Origin: VXYL01 sp965208525
GTDB lineage: Bacteria; Pseudomonadota; Gammaproteobacteria; Pseudomonadales; Azotimanducaceae
DNA length: 64,000 bases
NCBI GenBank assembly: GCA_965208525.1
Contig: OZ242340.1
Coordinates: 1,178,001-1,242,000 of the forward strand
Direction: 5' to 3'
The translations under genes were made by a program, and so were the position numbers. Below, one piece after another: positions 34,337-44,060 of this stretch (position 1 is its first letter; each line of letters opens with the position of its first letter). A model generated the notes under the pieces. The model did no database searches. It was given only the letters and a program-made list of their open reading frames with translations, and was not told the origin of the DNA.

Positions 34337-35371
34337 ATGCCAATTCACGACCGCATCGCCCTGAGGGGCGCTCCAGGCTCACCCTATACGCGCAAGATGC
34401 TGGCGGTGTTGCGCTACCGGCGCATCCCCTATCGGTTCCTCGTTGGCGGCTTAGGGCCGGCGGACGAGACGCTGCCGAGACCCAAGGTGGAACTCTTGCC
34501 CACGTTCTACTTCGAGAACGAGGCGGAAGAGGGGGGCATCGAGGCGGTGGTGGATTCCACGCCCATCATCCGGCGGCTGGAGGAGGAGGCGCTTGGCCGC
34601 TCGGTGATTCCCACCGACCCCGCGCTCGCCTTCATCAACTATCTAATCGAGGACTATGCCGACGAGTGGCTCACCAAGCCCATGTTCCATTACCGTTGGT
34701 ATTACGACGACGACATCCGACTCGCCGGTGAAATCCTGCCGCGCTGGCGCAACCTCGCCGGCTCGGACGAGGCCATTGCACCCATGTCGCAGTTCGTCCG
34801 CGAGCGGCAGATCGGGCGGCTCTATGTGGTGGGCAGCAACGACACCACCGCGCCGGTGATCGAGGCCAGCTACCGCCGCTTCCTCACGGTGCTCGACAAC
34901 TGCATCGTCGGCGGGCCATTCCTCTTCGGCGCCCGCCCGTCGAGCGCCGATTTTGGCCTGTACGGCCAGCTCACCCAACTCGCTGCCTTCGATCCCACGC
35001 CAGCCCGACTCACACAAGCCATCGCGCCCCGAGTGCTCGCCTGGGTGCAGTCGGTGGACGACCTCTCGGGCCTAGAACCGCAGGGGGGCGATTGGATCGA
35101 CCGCGCCAACGTCCCTGCCTCGCTAACCGCGTTGCTCAAAGAAGCCGGCCGTACCTACGTTCCCGCACTCTTGGCCAACGCCCAAGCCATCGACACCGGC
35201 GCGGAACAGGTGGAAGCGGAAATCGACGGCCAGCGCTGGGTGCAGCCGCCGTTCCCGTACCAGGCCAAGTGCCTGCAATGGGTGCGCCAGGAGTACGCGC
35301 GCCTCACCGGCGACGACCGGGCGGCAGCCGAGAAGATCCTGGCGGGGACGGGCTGCGAAGCGCTTTTCTAA
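34337..35371 (+). CDS. Glutathione S-transferase family protein
   Basis: 344 residues from ATG 34337. The N-terminal thioredoxin-like domain has ALRGAPGSPYTRKMLAVLRY (about 7-26), where SPYT replaces a typical CxxC, then VVDSTPIIRRLEEE. The C-terminal part is an all-helical GST domain (GGPFLFGARPSSADFGLYGQLTQLA, about 195-220) followed by an extra tail of about 100 residues, so the protein is longer than a typical GST. It probably conjugates or reduces a small molecule with glutathione. The start avoids an unconvincing 23-codon extension. Confidence 0.8.
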   Translation: MPIHDRIALRGAPGSPYTRKMLAVLRYRRIPYRFLVGGLGPADETLPRPKVELLPTFYFENEAEEGGIEAVVDSTPIIRRLEEEALGRSVIPTDPALAFINYLIEDYADEWLTKPMFHYRWYYDDDIRLAGEILPRWRNLAGSDEAIAPMSQFVRERQIGRLYVVGSNDTTAPVIEASYRRFLTVLDNCIVGGPFLFGARPSSADFGLYGQLTQLAAFDPTPARLTQAIAPRVLAWVQSVDDLSGLEPQGGDWIDRANVPASLTALLKEAGRTYVPALLANAQAIDTGAEQVEAEIDGQRWVQPPFPYQAKCLQWVRQEYARLTGDDRAAAEKILAGTGCEALF

Positions 35372-35408
35372 CCCGCCGAGGATGCCGGTTCGCTGACCAG
35401 CGACGGGC

Positions 35409-35437
35409 CGGAGGGAAGGCAGAATGCCTTCCCTCCG
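35409..35437. repeat. Dispersed repeat A, AAGGCA sub-type
   Basis: CGGAGGGAAGGC-AGAAT-GCCTTCCCTCCG, a near-perfect stem between convergent GST and MBL hydrolase genes. It may also act as a bidirectional terminator. Confidence 0.75.
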
Positions 35438-35503
35438 CGGCTTTCGCTTCGAATCAAAACCTTCAAGCGCCAACGTGGCGACGGCGCTCGGGGTCGCTCG
35501 CCG

Positions 35504-36571
35504 CTACGGTTGGCGAACGTGAATGTCCGTTCCCCCTGCCGGCAGCTCGAATACCATGCCTTCGGTGGTGAGCACCGCATCACTCGGCAAGTCGCGGCGG
35601 AAAATCTGTTCGAGCAGGTGGTTTCGTGGCGCGGGCACGAAGTGATAGAGGGCGAGCATGCGCACGCCGGCTTCCTGCGCCAGCGGCGCGAGGTGGGCGG
35701 CGTGGGCGTGGTAGTCCTGGATGTCGTGCAGGATGGTGGCGGCGCGGATGCGGCCGGCGTTCCTCGCCGCAGCTTCCATTCCGGCGATGATCGGCAGCGA
35801 CAGGGCGTCGTGCAGCAACAGGTCTGCATCCTTGGCTGCCGCCGTCAGGCTCGCGGTCGCGATGGTGTCGCCGCCGACGACCACCGAGCGGCCACGAAAG
35901 TCGACGCGGAAACCATAGGCCGGCTTGACGGGTCCGTGGTCCACGGCAAAGGCAGTTACGCTGAGGCCGTCGTCTTGGAGGACGACGCCGGGTGCTATGA
36001 CTTCCGCATGCATCACGCCGAGTGCTGGTGGCAGGAAGTCCTTGCCGTGGTGGGCGACGCGATAGCTGCGGTCGATGGCAAACGCTTCGTTGAAGCCGGC
36101 CACAACGCGCTCGATGCCGGCAGGCCCCATCACCTTGAGCGGCGCTTTGCGTCCTTGCACCCAAGAGGCGAGGTTGAAGTTGTTGATGCCGGCGATGTGG
36201 TCTGAATGCATGTGCGTCACGAAAACCGCCCGTAGCGTCTCGGTAGGCAGGCCGTGCAGTTGCGCGACATCCGCCGAGCCCTCGCCAGCGTCAAAGAGAT
36301 AGAGCGAGTCACCGGCGGTGATGGCGACGCAAGTCTGCGCCCGCCCAGGTGCCACAAGTGGCCCTGACGTGCCGCACATGAACACGCGCAAGCCGTCGAA
36401 CTCGGCTGAGAGGCCACCGGCCAGCGCGCTCCCTGCCATGCGGTCGAGAAGGAAGTCCTGCCCGGCGGCCGTGCGAACCAGAAACCAATAGCCGCCGCCG
36501 ACCAGCACGGCAACCGCAACCACCGCAGCAAGCGCCAGCGCCCCGAGGCGGGCCATTCCCCTCTCGCGCAC
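35504..36571 (-). CDS. MBL-fold metallo-hydrolase, membrane-anchored
   Basis: 355 residues. An N-terminal hydrophobic segment (ALALAAVVAVAVLVGGGYWFLV) anchors it, facing the periplasm. The metallo-beta-lactamase core has THMHSDHIAGINNF (HxHxDH zinc motif, about 120-133), a later HG in AFAVDHGPVKPAYGF, GGDTIATAS, and a final His in LALYHFVPAP. The arrangement is RNase Z/arylsulfatase-like, so it probably hydrolyses a phosphodiester or sulfate ester. GTG 36571 has GGGGGG upstream. The next gene upstream ends 10 bp away, likely an operon. Confidence 0.85.
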   Translation of the reverse strand: MRERGMARLGALALAAVVAVAVLVGGGYWFLVRTAAGQDFLLDRMAGSALAGGLSAEFDGLRVFMCGTSGPLVAPGRAQTCVAITAGDSLYLFDAGEGSADVAQLHGLPTETLRAVFVTHMHSDHIAGINNFNLASWVQGRKAPLKVMGPAGIERVVAGFNEAFAIDRSYRVAHHGKDFLPPALGVMHAEVIAPGVVLQDDGLSVTAFAVDHGPVKPAYGFRVDFRGRSVVVGGDTIATASLTAAAKDADLLLHDALSLPIIAGMEAAARNAGRIRAATILHDIQDYHAHAAHLAPLAQEAGVRMLALYHFVPAPRNHLLEQIFRRDLPSDAVLTTEGMVFELPAGGTDIHVRQP

Positions 36572-36581
36572 GCGCGCCCCC

Positions 36582-36920
36582 CTACGTCAGCCGCTGCGCC
36601 GATGCGTGAATCGTGCGCTTGCGTTCCTGCGCGCGAACGAGGCGGTCCGCTTGTGCGGTGCGCTTGCAAGGATCGGAACACTGCTTGTCAGCACCGTAGG
36701 GCAGGAACCACTCGCCACAGACGCCGCATTTGTGCGGCTGCACAGCCAGCGGCTTGAGCGTGCCGAGACGCCGCTCCTCGAGCAGCCGAGCGATTTTGGG
36801 GTTGGCGCGCGCAAGCTCACGAAACTCCCGATCCCCAACATCGAAGAGTTCCATGATCTCTTCGATGTCGAACCGCGGCGAGCGCAGCAACAACTCGATG
36901 GCGTGTTCCTCACCGCTCAT
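36582..36920 (-). CDS. Small zinc-ribbon-like protein, hypothetical
   Basis: 112 residues from ATG 36920. An acidic helical N-terminus (IEEIMELFDVGDREFRELA) is followed by a Cys pair CGVCGEWF and a second CSDPCKR, a four-Cys set that likely binds zinc. The basic C-terminus suggests nucleic-acid contact. No family was recognised. The stop is 10 bp before the MBL hydrolase start on the same strand, so they are probably co-expressed. Confidence 0.65.
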   Translation of the reverse strand: MSGEEHAIELLLRSPRFDIEEIMELFDVGDREFRELARANPKIARLLEERRLGTLKPLAVQPHKCGVCGEWFLPYGADKQCSDPCKRTAQADRLVRAQERKRTIHASAQRLT

Positions 36921-37026
36921 GCAATTGCCTTGGCGCGCTCCGCGAGTTAGTGGGCGAAGATTATAGGCAGCCAACGGCGTCGCATCGCTCGCCGCGTCAG
37001 GGCCGGGCTCCGTCGAACCTGCCCCC

Positions 37027-37063
37027 CAAAAAAGAAAAAAGCCCCGCCTTTCGACGGGGCTTT
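37027..37063 (-). terminator. Intrinsic terminator of groESL
   Basis: On the minus strand: AAAGCCCCG, loop, CGGGGC followed by TTTTTTCTTTTTT. A strong stem with T-run about 65 bp after the groEL stop. Confidence 0.9.
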
Positions 37064-37129
37064 GATGCCCGCGACGGTCCGATGGATGTCGCGAGCGCTG
37101 GCCATAAGGCCGATAGCGGCCAGTGGGCG

Positions 37130-38767
<1,638 letters not shown>

Positions 38768-38794
38768 GTGGGTTTCTCCTTCGTGAATCGCCGA

Positions 38795-39085
38795 CTAGCT
38801 TTCGAGGACGCCGAAGATCTCGGTTTCGGACAGGACCAGAAGCTCCTCTCCGTCGATCTTCACCGTGTTCCCGGCATACTGGCCGAAGATGATCTTGTCG
38901 CCGACGCTGACGTCCGGCGTGGTGCGCTCGCCGGTGTCGAGCAGCTTGCCTGGGCCCACCGCAAGGATTTCCCCCTGCGAGGGCTTCTCGGAGGCACTGT
39001 CCGGCAACACGATGCCGCCGGCGGACATGGTGTCCTCCTCCAGCCGGCGAACGACAACGCGATCGTGTAGTGGCCGAATGTTCAT
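38795..39085 (-). CDS. groES: Co-chaperonin GroES, 10 kDa
   Basis: 96 residues, MNIRPLHDRVVVRRLEED at the start, mobile-loop-type segment TMSAGGIVLPDSASEKPSQG, and the conserved GKxLDxG and VGDKIIFGQYAG strands. It forms the heptameric lid on GroEL. First gene of the operon; the upstream region holds a CIRCE inverted repeat, so HrcA-type heat-shock repression is expected. Confidence 0.97.
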   Translation of the reverse strand: MNIRPLHDRVVVRRLEEDTMSAGGIVLPDSASEKPSQGEILAVGPGKLLDTGERTTPDVSVGDKIIFGQYAGNTVKIDGEELLVLSETEIFGVLES

Positions 39086-39141
39086 GACCTAGCTCTCTCC
39101 CATGGTTGACAACCAATTCCCAAAGCCTTGCATCAGGCTGG

Positions 39142-39172
39142 CTTTGGCACTCTCGCGGCGAGAGTGCCAAAG
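39142..39172. promoter_or_regulatory. CIRCE operator upstream of groES
   Basis: TTGGCACTC-N9-GAGTGCCAA at 39144-39170, inside a longer 14-bp perfect palindrome. It matches the HrcA-binding CIRCE consensus (TTAGCACTC-N9-GAGTGCTAA) apart from one symmetric change. It lies 57 bp before the groES start. Confidence 0.92.
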
Positions 39173-39234
39173 CCGCGCGTATCATAGAGGCGAGTTTCGA
39201 TTATTCAACCCCTGGATGATGCAAGGGCCTTGCG

Positions 39235-39582
39235 ATGGTCCTTAAGGGGCGAGGTGACGAGGTGTGTCGCGTGGAACCCGCCGAACCCACCTTCGAGGAG
39301 CGCGTCTGGCAGGTCGTGTCGTCGATTCCGTCGGGTTGCGTCGCCACCTACGGCCAGATCGCCGAACTAGCCGGCGAACCCCGGCGCGCCCGCCACGTGG
39401 GCCGCGTGCTTGGGTCCTTGCCGCACGGAAGCCGCCTGCCGTGGCATCGGGTCGTCAACGCATCTGGTCGCAGTTCTTTGCCGGGCGCGGGCGGCGAAGA
39501 ACAACGCCGCCGTCTCCGTGATGAAGGCGTTCGCTTCAAGCACAACACTCTGAGCCTCAGCCGCTACCGCTGGGAACCCTGA
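39235..39582 (+). CDS. Alkyltransferase-like (ATL) DNA-damage protein, MGMT family
   Basis: 115 residues. The fold of O6-methylguanine-DNA methyltransferase C-terminal domains is clear: FEERVWQVVSSIPSGCVATYGQIAELAG, RARHVGRVLGSLP. The active-site motif PCHR is replaced by PWHR (LPWHRVVNASG), the mark of alkyltransferase-like proteins, which bind O6-alkylguanine and pass the lesion to nucleotide excision repair rather than transferring the group. It overlaps the convergent AmpG-type gene by 26 bases. Confidence 0.9.
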   Translation: MVLKGRGDEVCRVEPAEPTFEERVWQVVSSIPSGCVATYGQIAELAGEPRRARHVGRVLGSLPHGSRLPWHRVVNASGRSSLPGAGGEEQRRRLRDEGVRFKHNTLSLSRYRWEP

Positions 39583-40894
39583 CCGCCACGCGCCCTGCAA
39601 TCCACGCAAGCACGCCGAGCGACGGCAGCACCATCACCGCGGTCAGCACGAAGAACAACGCCCAATCGCCGCCCATGCCGTCCACCAGCATGCCGCTCGA
39701 CGCTGCGAGCACGGTGCGGCCCGAGTTGCCGAGGGAAGCGAGGGCGCCGTATTGGGCGGCGGTGTGCAGGCGGCTGGTGTAGTACGAAATGAAGGTCACG
39801 AACGCCACCGTGGAAAACGTCGACGTGATGCCGTCCGCGATCACCGCCAGCGACAGCAGCCGCTCGTCCGGCCCGACCACGGCGATCCACGAGAACAGGA
39901 GGTTGGTGGCGGCCATGGCAAAGCCGGCGAACAGCAGTCCTCGCACCGCGCCGAAGCGGCCGGCGAAGATGCCGGCGGCGATGCAACAGGCAAAGGTGAC
40001 CAGTAGCCCAAGCCCCTTCGAGTAGGTGCCGATGGCCGCGTCGCTGAACCCCACCTCCTTGTAGAACAGGATCACCATGCGGCCCAAGAACGCTTCGCCA
40101 ATCTTGAACAGGAAGATGAAGGCCAACAGGCCAAGCGCAAGCGCGACACCGTTACGCCGGAAGAACTCGACCACGGCGTCGAGCCAGGGGGTGAAAGTGA
40201 TCCACGCGCGCCACGATGGTTGCTCGTGCGCTTGCTGCGGTGGCGCGGCGGGTTCCTGAAAGAGCACGAGCACCAGCACGCTGATGAGGATGATCACGCC
40301 GGCGAGCAGCAGATAAACGACGGGCCAGCCGAGGGGATCTGCCAGCCAGAACGCGAACGTGCCGGGCAGACTCAGGCCGGTCCACCAGCCGCATGTGGCC
40401 ATGGCCGCTCCATGGCCGATGAGTTCCGGCTCGTCCTCGCCGATGATGTTGATGCGATAGGCGTCGATGGCGAGGTCCTGAGTCGCCGACGCTACGGCGA
40501 TGCCCAGCGCAAGCGCCGCGGTGAGCCAAATGCTCGATGCCGGCCCGGTCGCCGCGAGCAACAATGTGAAGGCGACCATCGCGCCCTGGCACAACACCAT
40601 CCATGAGCGCCGGCGTCCGAGCCGATGGAGTGCCGGAAGACGCAGGTGATCCACCAGCGGCGCCCACAGGAAGTTCACGGTGTAAGCGACGAGTACCGAG
40701 CTGAACAGGCCAATGGCGGAGCGCGATAGACCCTCGTCGGCGAGCCACGCCGTCATGGCCGAACCGATCAGGAGCCACGGGAAGCCGCTGGCGACACCGA
40801 GCAGAAAGATACGCCGCAGCCGAGGGTCGCGAAAAAGGGCCGCCACCAAGGCGTACGTGGACTCGCGGGAGGTTGTCTCGGCCCGATCCGTCAT
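39557..40894 (-). CDS. AmpG-type MFS permease
   Basis: 445 residues from ATG 40894 (a GTG two codons earlier is possible). About 12-14 hydrophobic segments; motifs like AmpG are present: GVASGFPWLLIGSAMTAWLADEGLS, VNFLWAPLVDHL, GRRRSWMVLCQ, TQDLAIDAYRINII, and a central helix block with KIGEAFLGRMVILFYKEVG. Known AmpG proteins import muropeptides (GlcNAc-anhydro-MurNAc peptides) for cell-wall recycling; this is the best guess. It starts 28 bp after the yajQ stop on the same strand; its 3' end overlaps the convergent ATL gene. Confidence 0.85.
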   Translation of the reverse strand: MTDRAETTSRESTYALVAALFRDPRLRRIFLLGVASGFPWLLIGSAMTAWLADEGLSRSAIGLFSSVLVAYTVNFLWAPLVDHLRLPALHRLGRRRSWMVLCQGAMVAFTLLLAATGPASSIWLTAALALGIAVASATQDLAIDAYRINIIGEDEPELIGHGAAMATCGWWTGLSLPGTFAFWLADPLGWPVVYLLLAGVIILISVLVLVLFQEPAAPPQQAHEQPSWRAWITFTPWLDAVVEFFRRNGVALALGLLAFIFLFKIGEAFLGRMVILFYKEVGFSDAAIGTYSKGLGLLVTFACCIAAGIFAGRFGAVRGLLFAGFAMAATNLLFSWIAVVGPDERLLSLAVIADGITSTFSTVAFVTFISYYTSRLHTAAQYGALASLGNSGRTVLAASSGMLVDGMGGDWALFFVLTAVMVLPSLGVLAWIAGRVAVRVPSGSG

Positions 40895-40921
40895 GGACAC
40901 GGCAAGGTTGGCCGAGGGATG

Positions 40922-41404
40922 TCAGTCGCGAAAGTTGCTGAACTGTAGCGGCAGGTCGAAGTCCGCGTCCTTGATGGCGGCGATAATGCTCTGCAGGTCG
41001 TCTCGCTTCTTGCCGGTGACGCGAACCTGATCCCCCTGAATCTGCGTCTGCGCCTTGATCCTGCTGTCCTTCACGAGCTTGACGATGCGCCGCGCATTGT
41101 CGCGATCCACACCCTGTTTGAGGCCGATCATCTGCCGCTTCACCTTGCCTGCGCCCTCTACCTCGCCCGGTGCGAGCGCACCGACATCCAGCCGCCGCTT
41201 CGCCATCTTGTCGTGCAGGATGTCCAGCAACTGCGCCACCTGAAACTCCTCCGGCGCCCAAAGCTGCACCTGCTCTCCTTCGAGGGAAACACCGGCATCC
41301 ACGCCACGAAAGTCGAACCGGCCACGCAGCTCCCGCGCCGCCTGATCGACGACGTTGCGAACCTCCTGCAGATCGATCTCAGACACCACATCAAACGATG
41401 GCAT
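40922..41404 (-). CDS. yajQ: YajQ family cyclic-di-GMP/nucleotide-binding protein
   Basis: 160 residues from ATG 41404. Typical YajQ features: MPSFDVVSEIDLQEVRNVVDQ, FDFRGVDAGVSLEG, DILHDKMAKRRLDVGAL, RRIVKLVKDSRIKAQTQIQG, and the end LPLQFSNFRD. Two ferredoxin-like domains. In other proteobacteria some homologues bind c-di-GMP and regulate transcription; the function here is not proven. The open frame before it is not protein-like. The AmpG-type gene follows by 28 bp. Confidence 0.93.
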   Translation of the reverse strand: MPSFDVVSEIDLQEVRNVVDQAARELRGRFDFRGVDAGVSLEGEQVQLWAPEEFQVAQLLDILHDKMAKRRLDVGALAPGEVEGAGKVKRQMIGLKQGVDRDNARRIVKLVKDSRIKAQTQIQGDQVRVTGKKRDDLQSIIAAIKDADFDLPLQFSNFRD

Positions 41405-41481
41405 GACGACTCCGATGGCAACAAAGCGGGCGCGATCATAAACCGCGCCCCGAACGGTCGCGCTGGATCGTTGACCGGACG

Positions 41482-41958
41482 CTACCTCTCCAAAGGTGTG
41501 GCTGTGCTCGTTTGCAGTCCGCGAGCCCACAGTTCGCGCAGCTCCTCGGCCGTTCCGCCGCGAATGTGGATGCCGAAGCGCAGCCGTTCTTTGCCGCTGG
41601 CGTCAGCCAGGGCCATGGACGCTGGGCTGGCATCCCGGGCGACAAACGCAGGCTCTGATCGCACGATCCAGTTGGCGGTGGGGGTTGCCTTGGTGAGGTA
41701 CAGCGAACGGAAGTGGTATGCGCCTTTGTCGTGGCGGTTGACGGAAAGCACCAGACGATGCGACTCGCCCGTGGGCGAGGACATCGAGGCTTCCGTCATC
41801 TCGCCAAGGCGCACGAGCAGCCGAGGGGAGAACACGGACTCTCCGTCGCGCTCGATGCTGACACTTAGGATGGCCGAGTCCGGGGTCGCGCCTCCGGTTG
41901 GCGCGGCGGCACCTGTCGGTGCCACGGCCAAGGCGAGCGCAAATGCAACAAGACGCAT
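41482..41958 (-). CDS. Exported protein, hypothetical
   Basis: 158 residues. It starts with a signal peptide (MRLVAFALALAVAPTGAAA). The mature part is a single beta-rich region with SAILSVSIERDGESVFSPRL and LVLSVNRHDKGAYHFRSLYL, ending ELRELWARGLQ. No family recognised. It is probably periplasmic. It is divergent from the cobalamin adenosyltransferase gene, with about 70 bp between starts, and lies upstream of yajQ. Confidence 0.6.
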   Translation of the reverse strand: MRLVAFALALAVAPTGAAAPTGGATPDSAILSVSIERDGESVFSPRLLVRLGEMTEASMSSPTGESHRLVLSVNRHDKGAYHFRSLYLTKATPTANWIVRSEPAFVARDASPASMALADASGKERLRFGIHIRGGTAEELRELWARGLQTSTATPLER

Positions 41959-42026
41959 GGCTACCTTCCTTCAGCAATCCATCCGGCCGCAGTATGGCAG
42001 ATGCCAAAGCCGCGGCTCTGGTTACC

Positions 42027-42602
42027 ATGCACGGAGTTGGCCCAAGGCCTTGGAGGCGACCCATCGCTCGCAATCGAATTGACCGCGTGACAACTCGTTC
42101 CGGGGACGCCGGTGCCACGTCGCTGGCGGACGGTCGGCGGTATGCCAAGCACCACATCGCCATAGAAGCGGTGGGCGCCTTCGACGAAGCCAATAGCTTC
42201 CTCGGGTTGCTTGCCACCGGCACGACCGAGTTCGGAGAGGAGCTGGCGCTTGTTCAATCGCGTCTGTTCGATGCGGGGGCGGCTGTGGCGACCGGTGGGT
42301 CGACGGTCGATTGGGAGGCCGAGACAGGGCGCATCGAGGAGCTGACGGAACGCTTGAACGAGTCGCTCGAGCCCCTTGCCGAGTTCGTGCTGCCGGGCGG
42401 TGGCGAAGCGGCAGCGCGTTGTCACGTGGCACGAACGGCGGTGCGCCGCGCCGAGCGGACGTTCTGGCTGTTGGCCGAGGACAAGCCAGCACTCGCCAGG
42501 ACGGGTATTGGCGGCTGGCTCAATCGGGTGTCGGACCTCTTATTCGTGATAGCGCGGAGGCTCGCGCGGGAGGAACGTCTCTGGCGGCCGGAGGGGACTT
42601 AG
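42027..42602 (+). CDS. Cob(I)yrinic acid a,c-diamide adenosyltransferase (PduO type)
   Basis: 191 residues from ATG 42027 (other starts at 41994 and 42087). The family begins TRTGDDGTTGLGDG; here TRSGDAGATSLADGRRYAKH is seen, followed by EAVGAFDEANSFLGLLA and, near the end, CHVARTAVRRAERTFW and GGWLNRVSDLLFVIARR. This helical-bundle enzyme transfers the adenosyl group from ATP to corrinoid cobalt to make coenzyme B12. Three-helix trimer interfaces are not testable here. Start is uncertain. Confidence 0.88.
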   Translation: MHGVGPRPWRRPIARNRIDRVTTRSGDAGATSLADGRRYAKHHIAIEAVGAFDEANSFLGLLATGTTEFGEELALVQSRLFDAGAAVATGGSTVDWEAETGRIEELTERLNESLEPLAEFVLPGGGEAAARCHVARTAVRRAERTFWLLAEDKPALARTGIGGWLNRVSDLLFVIARRLAREERLWRPEGT

Positions 42603-42666
42603 GCGGAAGGGAACCCACTGGCGACGGGACAAGTCCGCCCCCACGTGCTGCAAGGCAAGTGTCCTG

Positions 42667-44040
42667 CTAGCGGGCCGCGACGGCGGCCGTTCCCACCTCC
42701 GATGAGGCGTCTTCCGGTGGGTCCTCCGTGGCAACCCTGAGGCCCGTCATGGCGTTGCCGAGTTGGGTGGTGAGGATTTCGGCGCCGGGGTCGATGTCGG
42801 CGGAGCGGATCAGCACGCGCTCGCCTTGCTCGCCGTTGGCCCGCCCTATGCGTTCCACCGTCACGCCGCGTAGGCGTCCTTCTTCCACGAGGTACACGCG
42901 GTCTTCGCCGAAGATGGCTTGTTCGGGGGCGGCGATCACCGAATCCACGACCGGCAGATGCAATTCGAGCTCTACTATGCGGCCCACTTCGAGGAGCGTC
43001 GCTCCGCCTTGCACGCGGAACAGGCCATCGACTCCGGCCGTGCCACTGTCCACCTGTCCTGACAGGCGATTCAAGGAGGCATCGAGGTTTGGCTCGGTGA
43101 GGAGCTTGGCCGGCAGGCTGGTTCCCACGCGAGCTCCGAGGGCGTTGCGCACGGCGGCCAGCGCCCGACTTGGAATCTGCGCCCGCACTTCCAACGCCGC
43201 GGTGTCATAGACCTCCACCACCAACTCTCCGGGGCCTACCCGTTCGCCCGGCGCAACCACAACCCTCGCCACGCGTCCGTGATAGGGCGAGCGGATCCGC
43301 GTGCGCTGCACGGCAAGCTCCGCTTCCGCCAGCAACGCTTCGCTGCGGCGCAGCCGCGCCTCACTCTGTGCCAGGCGGTTGGCGAAATCCTCCACCGCAC
43401 CTTCGGCTTGGCGCAGGGCGATGGCCTGCTGGTGCGCCTGCCGCTCGATGGTGTCGAACAACGTCTCGGATACGGCTGAGCGCTGCCGCAGCTCCTTGTG
43501 TCGGTTGAGGTCCTTGAGCGTCAGTTCCACGAGCTTGCGCTGATGTTCCAGCATCGCCAGATCGTCCTTGCCAGCAAGTTGCAGCGAAGCCAGGTTGGCA
43601 CGGGCTTCCACCACGTCGGCGCGGCGCTGCTCGGCCAGGAGGCGCGCGTCGCGGTCGTCGAGCACGACCAGCACGTCGCCCTCTTCCACATGCTGGCCTT
43701 CGACTGCCGGTACTTCGCTCACTTCGGCGGCCAGCGCAGAGGCGAGCGAGGACACGCGCGGCGTTTCCACGCGTCCGACGAGGCGTAGTTCCGGGGCGAT
43801 GGCGGCGGGCTCCGCCACCATGGTGTTTACGTCCCAGGCGGTTTCCTCCTGCGCCACCAACTCCGGTTCCGGTGCCATCGCCACCAGCAACGCGACGATC
43901 GTCACCGTGGCCACCAGCAGCAGTAGAAACACTCTGGCACCGGTCCAACCGAGCCTTGCCCGCTCGCGCACCATGCCCACGCCACGCCGCCAGATCGCGG
44001 CGATCGATGGCCACTTCCTCTTTTCGCTCTCGTGCTTCAT
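42667..44040 (-). CDS. Periplasmic adaptor (HlyD/RND membrane fusion protein)
   Basis: 457 residues. One N-terminal membrane segment (VFLLLLVATVTIVALLVAMA, about 37-56) is followed by a lipoyl/barrel-sandwich part (VEGQHVEEGDVLVVLDDRDA), a coiled-coil hairpin (about 120-230; AEQRRADVVEARANL and LAQSEARLRRSEALLAEAEL), and a beta-barrel with VQRTRIRSPYHGRVARVVVAPGERVGPGE. This joins an RND pump to an outer-membrane channel. It lies 20 bp after the pump gene in the same operon. No TolC-type channel gene is in the window. Confidence 0.92.
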   Translation of the reverse strand: MKHESEKRKWPSIAAIWRRGVGMVRERARLGWTGARVFLLLLVATVTIVALLVAMAPEPELVAQEETAWDVNTMVAEPAAIAPELRLVGRVETPRVSSLASALAAEVSEVPAVEGQHVEEGDVLVVLDDRDARLLAEQRRADVVEARANLASLQLAGKDDLAMLEHQRKLVELTLKDLNRHKELRQRSAVSETLFDTIERQAHQQAIALRQAEGAVEDFANRLAQSEARLRRSEALLAEAELAVQRTRIRSPYHGRVARVVVAPGERVGPGELVVEVYDTAALEVRAQIPSRALAAVRNALGARVGTSLPAKLLTEPNLDASLNRLSGQVDSGTAGVDGLFRVQGGATLLEVGRIVELELHLPVVDSVIAAPEQAIFGEDRVYLVEEGRLRGVTVERIGRANGEQGERVLIRSADIDPGAEILTTQLGNAMTGLRVATEDPPEDASSEVGTAAVAAR

Positions 44041-44060
44041 TGCGTTTGTCTCTTTCGAAT

